A stretch of DNA of 64,000 nt, taken from Sequoia sempervirens. Its lineage: Eukaryota; Streptophyta; Pinopsida; Cupressales; Cupressaceae. The DNA lies in NCBI GenBank assembly GCA_007258455.2, contig VDFB02193867.1, positions 572,515,022 through 572,579,021 of the forward strand, in the 5' to 3' direction. The position numbers and the translations under genes are program-made. The notes under the pieces were generated by a model that saw only the letters and a program-made list of their open reading frames with translations, did not search any database and was not told the DNA's origin. Positions 35,576 through 46,357 of the stretch are shown here, in pieces (the stretch's first letter is position 1; the number at the start of each line of letters is the position of its first letter).

Positions 35576-38184
35576 TCCCTCTACTGTTTTTAAAACACCT
35601 TAGGTGTTCCAAATCTATTTTTGGCTTTCACATTGTGCAAGGTATGGATCGACTCACCCATCTTTACTTTGTGGATGCCACTTGTTTGATGGGGCAATGG
35701 AACTCTTTTGGAAGCTACTGCTCTTATGCGAGCTCTTGACATTTATGTTAGTGAATTTGGTCAACTCTTGAACAAATGAAAGTCTCAAGTTTTCTTCTTC
35801 TATACAAACCTTCATCTTTAGGAACAAACTGCTAATATTCTTCATTTCTAGGTTGCTTCTCTTTTCAAATACTTGGGTTTCCCTATTTCTCCTACTTGCC
35901 TTGGAAAAAAGATTGGAATGTTATGTTGGATTTTGTTCAACATCATATTAGTCAATGGACACATGGGTACTCTCTTTGGCTGGCCATACGTCCTTCTCAA
36001 AGTTGTGATTTAAGCTCTCTAGATTTCTAGATTTGTTGCTCTTGTAGCACCAAAAGGCATCCTTCATGATTTGGACCATAGAATGAGAAAGTTTCTTTGG
36101 GAAGCAAATTCTAAGAAAAAGAAATGGCATTTGGTTAATTGGGATAAACTGTGTCAGCTTAAAGAGAGAGGTAAATACGGTACGAGATCTTTCCTCCTTA
36201 ACAATATGGCACTTGCTGCCAAATTGTATTGGAGATGGTGTGTGGAGGACTGGGCCTTATGGGGGAGAATGTTTAAGCTTGAGTACATCAATTTGGAGAA
36301 TCATACTTTAATTCCTAGGATTCTTAGATATTGAAGGCTATGAAGGGGGGAAGAAATCTAATTAAGGTTGGCCTCTTTTGGATTGTTGGGAAGGGTGACC
36401 TTGCTCTTTTTTGGGATGATGTGTGGGACCAACATAGTCTTGATCTCAATTATTTAAACTATAAATGTGTTGAAGTTTTTTGTAGTTATGTTTCCGATTT
36501 TTACTGATGTCATGTAGGATGATGTGAGGATTTGGAAATGCAAACCTAAAGATCTTTGACTAGGTCAACAATTCCCTCTTCTCATTGACTAATTAGTTCA
36601 TATTTTAGCATCTTGAAAGGTCTCTTTATAAAGGCATTCTGACTTCCTTGGATGGAGACTGAGAGGTTTTGGGATTTACATAGTGCAAATTGGTTATAAA
36701 ACTATTTTGGCAAAAAACCTCGAAGTTAAGAACTCTAAGCTTTGGAATTGGCATCCTAAATGTTGGCCAAAGGTTAATGCTTTCGTGTGGCTAGCAGCTT
36801 TATATAAATTTCTTCATCATGATAATCTTCAAAAATGTGGTGTTCTTGGTTTGAATCAATGTATCCTCTGACTTAAAGATTAAGAGAACGGAAAATATCT
36901 CCTTTTAGCCTGTCCCTTTGCCACTTTCCTTAACTATTTATGGTGTGATATGATGAGAATTTCATGGAATAGTAATAATTCTATCCAGGACTCTTGTGAA
37001 TCAGCTGCAACCCTCTTTAAAGCTAGAAGCCCTTAATATGTTGCATAATATTGGTCATGGTTTAATCTGTTGGAATATTTGGTAGAGATGCAATTAGAGG
37101 ATTTTCAATAGCACTACTAGGCATATTAGTTAGGTTTGGGGAAGAATTATGATGAATTTGAAAGAAACTCGTTAAGTTTGGATTCAGGATTATCAAGTGA
37201 GTTCTTGGTGGGAATTTATAGTTCTGGTGAAACTTGATATTCTCATGGTTTCTCTCTCTTCAGCCTCTTCTAATAATAGCTCTTAGGAATATCAACTTAT
37301 CAAATGGGAACATCCTCCTCTGAGCTTAGTTAAAATTAATATTGATGGAGCTTCAAAGGACAATCCTAGAAATGTTGGCATGGGAGGTGCTTGTTATGCC
37401 ATAATGGTAAGATTAAGCTCTGGTTTGCTAGTAGTCTTGGTGTTGTTTCCAATAATTCTGTTGAGGCTATGGCTATTTGCCAAGCTTTTTAGAATCAATT
37501 CTAAAGCATTTTAATGATATTATTTTGGAATATGACACTAAATTTTTTATTGATCACTCTAAATAGCAGTCGTCATCTCACTTTCAGCAGTGGCAGTTGA
37601 ATGAATGTGAGAAAGACATCAATGCCCTCATTTGTTGTTTCAATCTTGTTAAGTGGTACCATACTAGAAGGGAAGGAAATCAGGTTGCTGATTTCTTCGC
37701 TAAATCATCTTTTAACTAGAATGATATCAAGGTTGAAACTGGAAATGATTAGGATTGCCCTGCTTGGGACATGAGTAGAGATTTTAGTGTTCTTGTGAAT
37801 GCTGACTATAATGTCTCCCTAGATTCTGGATTCTTGCTGGTGGGCTCATTCTTGTCTTCTTCCTTTTTAGTCTCCTATGGTTAACAGTTAACACTATTCT
37901 TGCTATTTGTTTCAAATGGTTTTCCTGCTAGTTTAGCCTTTATAACATGAAGGCAAACGTTACCTTTGACACTCAAAGCATGTACAATTTTAAGGGGAAC
38001 AACTGCTAATGCCCTGTTTATGGGGTTTGGAGGGTTCCTCCTCACTTGCTGATTGTCTATTTTCAGTCCATCTGGATTTTCTTGATTTTCTGGAATTGGT
38101 GTGCCATGAGTCTTTTTAAGACCAGCAGACCTACTTTTTAATTTGTTGTTGTTTGAATATTTCTTGCCTTCATGTTAAAAAAAC
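35576..38184 (+). pseudogene. L1 copy B: RT end, zf-RVT and RNase H
   Basis: After the TRIM the RT resumes. MRKFLWEANSKKKKWHLVNW (about 36,078) and AALYKFLHHDNLQKCGVLGL (about 36,795-36,855) belong to the C-terminal region and zf-RVT. KINIDGASKDNPRNVGMGGA (about 37,330-37,390) starts an RNase H domain, and REGNQVADFFAKSSF (about 37,671-37,715) ends it. Stops abound. The element ends in AAAAAAAC before the target duplication at 38,185. Confidence 0.75.
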
Positions 38185-38196
38185 AGGGTTCACACC
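38185..38196 (+). repeat. 12-bp target-site duplication, right copy (L1 copy B)
   Basis: AGGGTTCACACC, identical to 13,388-13,399. The minisatellite-like intron sequence continues directly after it. Confidence 0.85.
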
Positions 38197-39990
38197 TCGA
38201 ACCTCTTCTTCCTATCCATAGAGTGCATGGAATGTTGACCAGCCAGGACTTAAATCTATGACTTCCATTGCCCTGCCAGTTCACTCTACTATTTACTTGC
38301 CCTCACAGGTTTTGTTTTTCTTAGATTGGATTGACCTTCCAGCATCAATGAGCTCAATCAGCAGAGGCAGAAGTGTGGTGAGGGACTGTGAACCCAGCCT
38401 TATCTTGATACATGGATGGTATGGGACATGGTAAAGCCAAATAATTACTGAAGTATTTGTATGAGCTAGACAACTGGCTTCATTGTATCAAGGATGACAA
38501 CAGATGCACATGTTTGGTCTGTATACGAGTTCAAGGAGTATGGCATGAGTTTGTTGACTTTGCATTGCTTAAGCTTGTCATCAGGAAAATGGAGGGTTCA
38601 TGCATGACATGTTTGGAACGCATGTATGAATTCAAGGAGTATGGCTTGAGTTTGTTGACTTTGCATTGCTTAAGCTTGCCATCAGGAAAATGGAAGGTTC
38701 ATGCATGACTTGTCCATCTAGTTTGATTGAATAGTCGTTGTTGAATGATGAAGCATGACAATTCAATCAAAGCAATTTTCAATTCAATGGATTTGAAGCC
38801 AGTGTAGTCCTTTAATTAGTATTGCTTACCAGAAGCCTAATGCAACAAATTTTTTAATTGAACTGGTGAATCCCATTACTCAAATACTAAACCACTCTTA
38901 TTAGGACACTTGAGTTCAAAGTTCAGCTTAAGATAAATTTCCAGTGTACGATATCCAATGGTCATTTGAGCAGGTGATCCTGATGACCTGTGGACTACAC
39001 CTAATTGTGGGAGGACACATCCCAGCCTGGAAAACATCAAAATTCTGATAGTCTCACCTGCGTGTATTGGATGAAGGGGGTTTACCCAATCTGATTGGAC
39101 ATTGATGATTGTATGAGTAGGTTGATATGCTTACATTTCCTAGCCCACAACCACTGTCTCTTAATCTGCATACATTTCACTCTTTTTCATCTGTATTTCA
39201 TAAGCTTTATTTGGACTTGGAGGATTAAAATACACAGCATAAATACTTGAAGATTGAGGCCTAAATAAATGATTTAACAGGTTGCTAAACAAAATGTTGC
39301 ACCTTCTCAAATACTTATTTTGTAGCAATAAAATTCTTCTTTTGTAGCAAAATAAATTCTTGTTTTCTAACTCAAATATTGGTCGTGAGATTCCTTTTCT
39401 GATCCATAACAGCATTGAGTAGCTCAATAACTACTCACCAGCATGGAAGTGATTACAAAAATCAATTGAACTTGCTGACTAGAATGGTTTTTAATGCCAC
39501 ATACATTGTAAGGCATTCAACTACATGCATAATAAAGGAAATAAACATAAAGGAAATGTGGAACTGAAATCTAAATATAAACAAACAGAATGTGACAGAG
39601 AAGTTCAAGTTTTCCATGGAGAAGGTCACTAGGCCACCTCTTCTTGATTTACAACAAGTATTGCTTACAATAGTACAATGGTCGATAACAGAGCTGTATC
39701 TTCTCTCAAATTGCTTCCAATCTCTTCCTACACTCATCATACATAAATGAAATGGATCCACATTCAAAAAACTTGCAAACTTCCTTCCAGTAATTTTTTA
39801 ATCGAGTTGCCTAATTTTTTGGTCCTCCACACATCCAATTTGTTACTGACGTTTGAGCTTATGAACCTTGTGCTACTTTCTCATAATTATTATACTAAAA
39901 CTGAAAACATTGCCAAATGAGACTAACTAATGATTCATTATGGATCACACCTGCTTTTGGTCCCACAAAGGCTGAGGTATGGAGGAAAAC
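38197..39990 (+). other. Intron 1 remainder, no recognised gene
   Basis: It holds minisatellite-like residue at the start and the 101-bp duplication listed separately. Otherwise I see no coding segment or element end. Confidence 0.5.
38527..38713. repeat. 101-bp tandem duplication
   Basis: GAGTTCAAGGAGTATGGC at 38,527 recurs as GAATTCAAGGAGTATGGC at 38,628. Both copies continue with TTGACTTTGCATTGCTTAAG. Confidence 0.85.
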
Positions 39991-40486
39991 AAGGCATAGG
40001 CCTTTCACCATAACCTATGTGGATTCTTCCTCTTCATTCTTTGAATATGAGGCCACTTGATGTTCACTTGCAACTTTCATTCTCTTTTCCCTATCCTCAG
40101 CTGAACCCTGAGATTTTTCCTTATGTGAATTGACAATGAATACATGCCCATCTTTGGTCAATTGAAGCTGGTCCCTTCTCATGAAGATGGCATCTCTTAT
40201 ATTCACATATAAGTACTTCCAAACACAACATCATATATGTGCAATGGCGCCCTGAATTTTATAAATGTACTTTGCTCGAGTAGCAAACTTGATTTTACAC
40301 TGCTAACCGTTTTGCATATTGGCATCCTTATTTAGCCCGCCCAATGGATATGGGTTAGGGTATTTATATGCTTCCACTCCATGCCTGTGCACCAATTCTT
40401 TGGTGACAAATTACTCTGTGAATCCGAATCAGATACTGGATTTACTTTATTGTACACTTGAATGTTTATGTTGAAGAGCTTTGTCC

Positions 40487-40491
40487 TTTCC
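40487..40491. repeat. TTTCC target duplication of the gamma solo LTR
   Basis: TTTCC at 40,487-40,491 is repeated at 42,047-42,051. Confidence 0.85.
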
Positions 40492-42046
40492 TGTCATGTC
40501 CCCATTTTTGGCGAGCATCAGAGATCGTGAGATTGGCCTATCATGAGACCCTCGTAGGCTGACAGAGTGGTTAGAGGGTCGTTTCGGAGCTTGGCTCAGC
40601 GTCAGATTGGCAGTTTTGATCAATTGGCTTTCGTTTGGGCTTGATCGGAGACCTTTTGCAGAATTGCTATTTTTAGCAGTTCCTGGCAGGCAGTGTGGGA
40701 CCCCTGCTATTTTTAGCAGTATGAGATTGGCAGCGTTCGGGATCATTTCAGTGTTCGTCAGCATCAGACGGAACAATTATCGGATGTGTAACGAGGAAGA
40801 TATTAATATTTAATTATATTAATTAAATATTAATTATTTAACGATTATAATGTAAAGTTATAATATTAAATTATAACTTAAGTTATCTGCCTTGAGGGGT
40901 GCGCCCATCATCAGGAAGGGGCCAGTTTGCGAATTAATTAATGATTAAATATTTTGGGCTGGAGACTATTGAAAGATTAAAAGAATTAAAAAGTTAAATA
41001 TATTAAAATCCCTATTATTAAGGAATTCGCCCTTTTGAGAAGAATAAAAGGTTTTGCATTGAGATTTGTGCCATTATGTCATTGTTGAATAAAAATTGAT
41101 CAGACTTCGTCGGAGAACGAAAGCCTTAGGGTTTCATCTCGAAATTCCTTGGAGAACGAGCCATCTCCATCGAATCAGTTCAGAGGGTGTGAGATATCAC
41201 CCGATTTACTGCCAACTGAGAAACTTCTTCATCTCAGAAGAAGTTGCAGAGCATCACAGAGTTGATACATTCAGGGGTTTTCAGAGTTGAATACAGTTGA
41301 ACAAATTTCTTCAGGAAAGCGCCTATTTTTGCCAAATTCAGGAAACTACAGAGAAGGCCGTACATTATCATTTATTGATGTTGCTGTATTCTGGCCGTAC
41401 AAACTGTACCAGGCCGTACTTCAAAAAGGGGCGTATTTCTCAGAATAAACAAATCGCCTTCTTTCCTTCAGATGGTCTCACCTGTTTGGGCGCCAATCAC
41501 CCTGGCATCATCTGGGAACATCAGAAAGTGGGAGAGAGGAGCATTTAGTGCAGCCGTACCACTGGCAGCAGATCTGCAGGCCGTACCAGCATCATTAAGG
41601 CGAGTTCATCACCTTGTGTAAAGCGCCTTCCATATTGGCTTGATATCTTCCTCACAGGAGGCGCCTACTTGTCTGGAGCAATTTGCATACATCTGACGGA
41701 AGGGAAAAGAAGAGTTTGCTGCAGCCGTCCAGATCTGATTACGTCAGCCTGTAGCATTTATCAGGTTCTTTCAAATTTAAAACTATTAGTTTTCCTGTTG
41801 CATGTTCTCAGGCTTCACTTGTAATTTGTCCAGTGAATCAAATTAAGGATTATTCAGCATTAGATCTTATCTTTCTACCTATATTGGCATCATAGTTATT
41901 TTATTTGAATTTAATTATCCATACTCTGCAAAATCGCATTACTTCATTCATGCCCAAAACCCAAAAATTGCAAAAACTTCAAAACCTTCAGAAAAATCAT
42001 TAAAACCATCAGATACAGAGGAAACGGGGAAACTAGGGTTTCTACA
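40492..42046 (+). mobile_element. Solo LTR, family gamma, complete with target duplication
   Basis: 1,555 bp, starts TGTCATGTCCCC and ends GGTTTCTACA, flanked by TTTCC on both sides. Contains CCTTGAGGGGTGCGCCCATC and five GCCGTAC motifs. It interrupts the gag-protease remnant. No internal region is left. The relative at 22,612-23,701 confirms the family. Confidence 0.85.
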
Positions 42047-42839
42047 TTTCCCCTTCAATCTGTGGTGCTTGATCTGCCATTGCTGTCTTCTCTGATGACA
42101 ATAATGTCACCTTGTCATCCACATCGGAAGTGTTCCTTGCCTTTAACATTCTCCCACTTTTTACTATGACAGTTTGGCCCCAAATTGAAATGCAACTTCT
42201 AGCAGTTTCCATCCAAATGAGCATCCAATTCCATCTTACAATGTGTACAATACAAATTTGTGTTGAGCCTTTTGTTGCTTTTTTCCTTCAACACAATGGA
42301 GAAAGATTTTTCGCTTGCTTCATCCATCCTCATCACACCCATGAGCATCCATTCCCTTTGGATATAACTTTGAAGCTCTCTAACATACTTCACTGTTACC
42401 CCTAGACCATTGGGTGAAGTACCCAAAAAGATGGCCTATAATCGGAATTCGGATGTATGGCTTGCAGGCCTTATTCTTTCTCTTGGTGGTAATATTGCCA
42501 TCTCAGTGTCTTTCCTATCTGCAAACTAGAAATTGTTTTGTTCTTTCTTTGACTTTATACACACTAGAGTCCTCTAGTTGCTTCAGTAACCGTTCAAAAT
42601 GTTAGCATCACATCCCCCTTCATGGAATTGAACACCAACCTTCAATCTTGAATGATGTTTGTGGTGCTACCACCCTCACCATCCTATTGTTCATTCCCTG
42701 CACCTCATGATGTGGAATTCCATTCATCTTAGTGAGGGCCTTCATCAACCCATCAATGTAATTGCTGAGGTCTGTAACTCTTTGCTTCCTCAAATTGAGT
42801 ACCATTAATGAAATTGAGCTCAATATTAGGATTCATGGT

Positions 42840-43617
42840 CTTCTAAAAAAACAAATCTTTTAATATCTAAATTGAGAATGTATGAAAATGAAGGAGCAAT
42901 AAAGTGTTTCCTTTGTGTATAATATCATTTAAGCTATGGAGATAGTGTATGCACATTATGTTATAAATTTATGGTGTTCAAATTCTGTATTATGACCCTT
43001 GGAATCCACCTACTTGAGCTATCACCAGTGTATCCTTATAAGCCATTTTAGTTGATGGGCATTGCTTAACTCATTGGCGAATGCACTAGATTTGTCCACA
43101 ATGGTTTCCTCTACATTTTACATTGAGCCTCTTATCTTCTATTGATGCTTCTTACTTCTTCAACATCACATCTAACAAGTAGATTTCTAGTGACCTTTCT
43201 GTCTTTCTTATCATATTATGGAGGTTCTAATAAGAGTGTTCTTTCAGAAGCATTTATTTATTTTACTACATACAAGACTCTTGTGAAATGGAAATAATCA
43301 TGTTGATTATAGAATATGAAGTAGGAATGTCAAGAAAGAGATTTTTCACAGCTGCCAGTATACTTAGGTTTGCCAATGTTCACTTAAAAATAGCTTAGCA
43401 ATTGCAGGTTCCTAAATTTATCCCTAGAAGAAAATGTTTTACAAAGCATAAGATGAGACTTAAGATAATGAGATCACTTATTTGTTTCCGTTCTGTGTTC
43501 CACATAGTTATTGGACAGAGTTAGATGAGCTCCACATTATTCTAGAAATTTGTTTGCAGATTCAGTGTTCTGTTTTGGTTGGTGATTGTTGACTGATTTG
43601 TCTTTGTATTGTGGCAG
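42840..43617 (+). other. Intron 1 end, acceptor region
   Basis: No coding segment. The last 40 bases are T-rich and end in the acceptor GTGGCAG before exon 2. Confidence 0.6.
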
Positions 43618-44020
43618 TGACAAGTAATTTGGTCTGGTTAAATGTTCCAATATCATTCATCATTATTGCATTATTTCGGTACCTCTCCCTTGAGCTGGAA
43701 ATTCATAGGAGGAGTCCAGTGATTTCTCAGCCATCGTATCTTTCTCATCTCAAACAGAGGCAATTGTCTCCTCATGATCCACTTCTTTTTCCTGCACGGG
43801 CCTCCATGAGATGGAAGAGGAAGATTGACTCACCAGTTATTCAAGTGGCAGTGGATGATTTTACCCAGAAGATTGTGCAAGAGTTTGTCACAGATCTGTG
43901 GTATTCTTCAATTACTCCCGACCATGAAGTTCCAGACCAGATCAAATTTCTTATAAATGATGTATTTGGGGAGATATCCCAGAGGATTAAACGTATCAAT
44001 CTGATTGATTTACTGACCAG
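43618..44020 (+). CDS. PXA-domain protein, exon 2 (residues 35-169)
   Basis: The exon starts in phase 1 after GTGGCAG. It encodes TSNLVWLNVPISFIIIALFR, a second membrane helix, then a basic, loop-like part and DSPVIQVAVDDFTQKIVQEF, the start of the PXA domain near residue 106, with DLWYSSITPDHEVPDQIKFL. It ends ACC AG|GTGATC in phase 2; the donor is not perfect but usable. An upstream GTG could be read as a start, but the acceptor and the match to exon 1 show it is internal. PXA domains bind lipid and membrane partners in the sorting-nexin family. Confidence 0.9.
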
Positions 44021-44126
44021 GTGATCCATTATTATCTTTGGTAGCTTCCAAGCTCTTTATTATATTCTAGTCTAGGTAGGAGAAATTGACACTTTATTAA
44101 AATTTTGTATTACCTTACATATTTAG

Positions 44127-44304
44127 GGATATGGTGGATTTGATTGGGAGTCATATAGAACTCTTTAGGAAGAATCAAGCTTCCATTGGAAGAGATGTTA
44201 TGCGCACTCTCTCATCTGAAGAAAGGGATGAAAGACTGAAACGATGTTTAGCTGCTACAAAGGAATTGCACCCTGCGTTAATCTCTCCAGAGAATGAGTA
44301 CAAG
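44127..44304 (+). CDS. PXA-domain protein, exon 3 (residues 169-228)
   Basis: After acceptor TTTAG, the exon completes Arg169 and encodes RDMVDLIGSHIELFRKNQAS, then DERLKRCLAATKELHPALIS and PENEYK. This is the continuing helical PXA domain. It ends in phase 0 at a good donor GTAAGA (44,305). Intron 2 is 106 bp. The sequence has no stop and no frame break, unlike every other coding trace nearby. Confidence 0.9.
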
Positions 44305-44398
44305 GTAAGAAGAGGAAAGCCTTATCCACTGGTTTTGATTTAGTTTTTACATTTATTTTTCTTACAATTTAATTTGATTTTGTTGCAATGTACTTCAG

Positions 44399-44538
44399 GT
44401 TCTTAGGCAGTTAATGGCCGGAGTAGTTGCTATTGTCTTAAGACCTCAGGAAGCTCAGTGCCCTCTTGTTCGATGCCTTGCCCGAGAACTTCTAGCATGC
44501 GCTGTTATGCAGCCAGTTATGAATTTTGCAAGCCCAGG
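44399..44538 (+). CDS. PXA-domain protein, exon 4 (residues 229-274 plus two bases)
   Basis: After TACTTCAG, the exon encodes VLRQLMAGVVAIVLRPQEAQ, then CPLVRCLARELLACAVMQPV and MNFASPG, typical of the PXA core in plant homologues. The donor is taken as GG|GTTAGC at 44,539 (phase 2), because the homologues continue PG-(Y/F)INE after this point. Reading through the donor gives about 25 more residues and then TAA at 44,612-44,614. The following exon was not found. Confidence 0.8.
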
Positions 44539-46352
44539 GTTAGCTTCGGATTATCTGTCACTTGTATGTTGCTTTTGTGATGTGAAAATACAAAGTTCTG
44601 TTGATTTATCTTAAAATCTATCGAATATCATATTTTAGATTTGGGATGGTGGTTGCAGCATTTTGTGTCTTTTAAGTCTCTATCTTCCTCCATTAAATGA
44701 TATTCCCAAAACCATAACTTCTCAAATCCCGTGTCAGTGTATTCTTGGTGCACTTTATTAGTTTCTGTAGCTGAGTTCAGAATTAGTATATATATTTTTT
44801 AACATTCTCAGGTTTGTGAAGGTAATAGAACTTCCTCTAGAAGATTTTGAGGGTGACAGCATTAAAGATTGTTGATAAGAGCTATATCTAGCTTGGAGTT
44901 GCGAAGGTTTCCTTTATATCTAGTTTATAAGAATTATCAATATCTTAATAATACTCTTTTCTATGCCGCCTCTTATTGCACTGATTACTTTCTATCTGCA
45001 GTTATTTGTGTGGTGCAACCCAAGGATGAGATTTTTATGCTGCTTAAAAGAAAAAAGTATTCATGTGTATATGGAGAAAGAGATCATGTTGGCTTATACA
45101 AGCCCCGATATGTTTTCAAAGAAAATCCTGTTATCATATGCCAATGGTAGCAGCAAATGATTGGATGAGATTAATTTTCCATAATGAGATGATGAAACAT
45201 TTGTTCTGTCTAACTGAACTGTCTATATGGCTAGAGAAATGATTGTTTGGTTAGATACTATTGAAGCTTTGTCATTTGCTTTCATTAAATTCTGATCAAG
45301 GCAACAGTCTACTATGCTACAGATGGAGGAGATTTTTGCATATTTTGAATTCCATCTGTATGAACTTCACCAAGTTGATTTTATGCTAAGAGCCATAAAA
45401 ATTGTACTGCATATACAGTTTTGTCCATCTGCTGATCCCATTGCCTGCATTTTTCAATAGATGTCAACCTGACTACCTTGCTTCCATGCTCCATTAACAT
45501 AGGAAAGCTTCATGAAATGACAAATGGGTTTGAAGAGGTGAGTTTGGTTTGATAAAACTGTTTGTACAGTTTGAGTTTGAATAGGGTGTTTGTTTGCCCC
45601 TAGGTCTTGTGTTTGTTTATAGCAAATTGAAAGTATTTTTCTGTATAACATACAACTATTAGGATGTCATTTGTTGCTACTTAAACTTAGTCTGTGGCCT
45701 TAGGCTTATCGAAGAAAAGTGGGGTGTGGCTGTAATAAAGATGGCGGATAAATTGGCTCACAATCAACTTGTAACCAATCTTTTTAGTTTCTATGAGACA
45801 TGAAAATTAATCTGCTTTTTCTCATTAAGAGCTCTGTTATGGAATTTCTAAAATTAGAACTCTTTTAGAGAGGAGTGTGGAGCTTTGTTTGAGAGGTTGA
45901 CAAGCAAAATGAGAAAAGCTGTAGAACACAATTTTATGGGTATTAGTGAACATGAAAGAAGCAGCTTTTGCAAACATGTGAGTGTCTAGGGAATTACAAG
46001 CAAGCAAGAAATAAATTACATTAATGTCAACAGGCAATTTAAAAACAGGCAAATGAGACTCAAAGAATAGGTGAATCACATTAGAAAAATACTAGAGCAA
46101 GGAGAGTAACTAAACACAAAGCACTTCAAGAAAAGTATCCTCGAACCAGTAAAACCCGAAGCAGTGAAAATATAAATACGAGCACAAATAGCTCTGTCAG
46201 GGGTAGTCCTCAGTGAAACATGGGGAATGAAGGCAAGAGATTAGGGCAAGAAACCAACAATGCTACATGTCTGCAGCGATGTTTAGGGCAAGAGAACCAG
46301 TGACATCATCATCTATCACTGCAAAAGGGCCAGTGCATGATCCAATAATGCT
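44539..46352 (+). other. Start of intron 4, no recognised gene
   Basis: No coding exon with the expected YINE-like continuation is seen here or further downstream in the window. A decoy open stretch at 44,869-45,150 has no family match. Confidence 0.5.
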
Positions 46353-46357
46353 CATAG
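46353..46357. repeat. CATAG target duplication of a beta solo LTR
   Basis: CATAG at 46,353-46,357 is repeated at 48,132-48,136. Confidence 0.8.

Larger units (their letters stand above)
13400..38184 (+). mobile_element. L1-type LINE, copy B, full length but split by later insertions
   Basis: Flanked by a perfect 12-bp duplication and ending in AAAAAAAC (38,177-38,184). Its own pieces are about 13,400-14,703, 16,168-17,37x, 32,47x-34,307 and 35,576-38,184. Together they come to roughly 6-7 kb, the normal size of a plant L1. Order is ORF1 with zinc knuckle, endonuclease, reverse transcriptase, zf-RVT and RNase H. Insertions inside it are a solo LTR (14,704-16,167), a 15-kb retroelement nest (about 17.4-32.4 kb) and a TRIM (34,308-35,575). 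It is inactive, with many stops. Confidence 0.8.
40015..42830 (-). pseudogene. Retroelement gag-protease remnant, probably Ty3/gypsy-like, split by a solo LTR
   Basis: Reading right to left: a leucine-rich segment LNLRKQRVTDLSNYIDGLMK (42,730-42,800), then a zinc knuckle-like YCTHCKMELDAHLDGNC followed by KLHFNLGPNC (about 42,170-42,250). The usual form is C-x2-C-x4-H-x4-C; here extra residues are present. After the solo LTR, VVFGSTYM and IRDAIFMRRDQLQLTKDGHV (about 40,145-40,215) resemble the end of a retropepsin. Stops and frame changes are present. The family name is inferred from recalled motif patterns. Confidence 0.5.
12471..43617 (+). other. Intron 1 of the PXA gene, 31,147 bp
   Basis: Donor GTAAGT at 12,471 and acceptor with a T-rich tract ending TTGTGGCAG at 43,617. 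It contains the minisatellite, a nested L1, copia pieces, LTRs, a TRIM and a gag-protease remnant listed separately. The 100-base assembly gap lies inside, so the true length may differ. Confidence 0.75.
12368..44538 (+). other. Host gene: PXA-domain (sorting-nexin-like) membrane protein, 5' part
   Basis: Four exons join in phase to encode 274 residues of a PXA-domain protein. Plants have a small group of these (PXA, PX and nexin C domains; animal relatives are SNX13, SNX14 and SNX25) acting at endomembranes or membrane contact sites. Two hydrophobic segments (about residues 19-34 and 41-58) would anchor the N-terminus in a membrane. The PXA domain starts near residue 106 and continues to the last visible exon. 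The PX and nexin C parts must lie downstream, outside the window or behind the long fourth intron. Exon-intron borders are GT-AG with matching phases (1, 2, 0, 2), and no stop interrupts the spliced frame, so the gene looks functional. The Arabidopsis counterparts are likely AT1G15240-like, by recall only. Confidence 0.85.

Noticed and set aside
43611..43619. GTG start giving an independent protein beginning MAVTSN
   Set aside because: The GTG overlaps a good splice acceptor and exon 1 joins in phase, so it is intron end, not a start.
44869..45160. Candidate fifth exon (93-codon frame)
   Set aside because: No similarity to the expected PXA continuation, no fitting acceptor with the right phase; it reads like intron.
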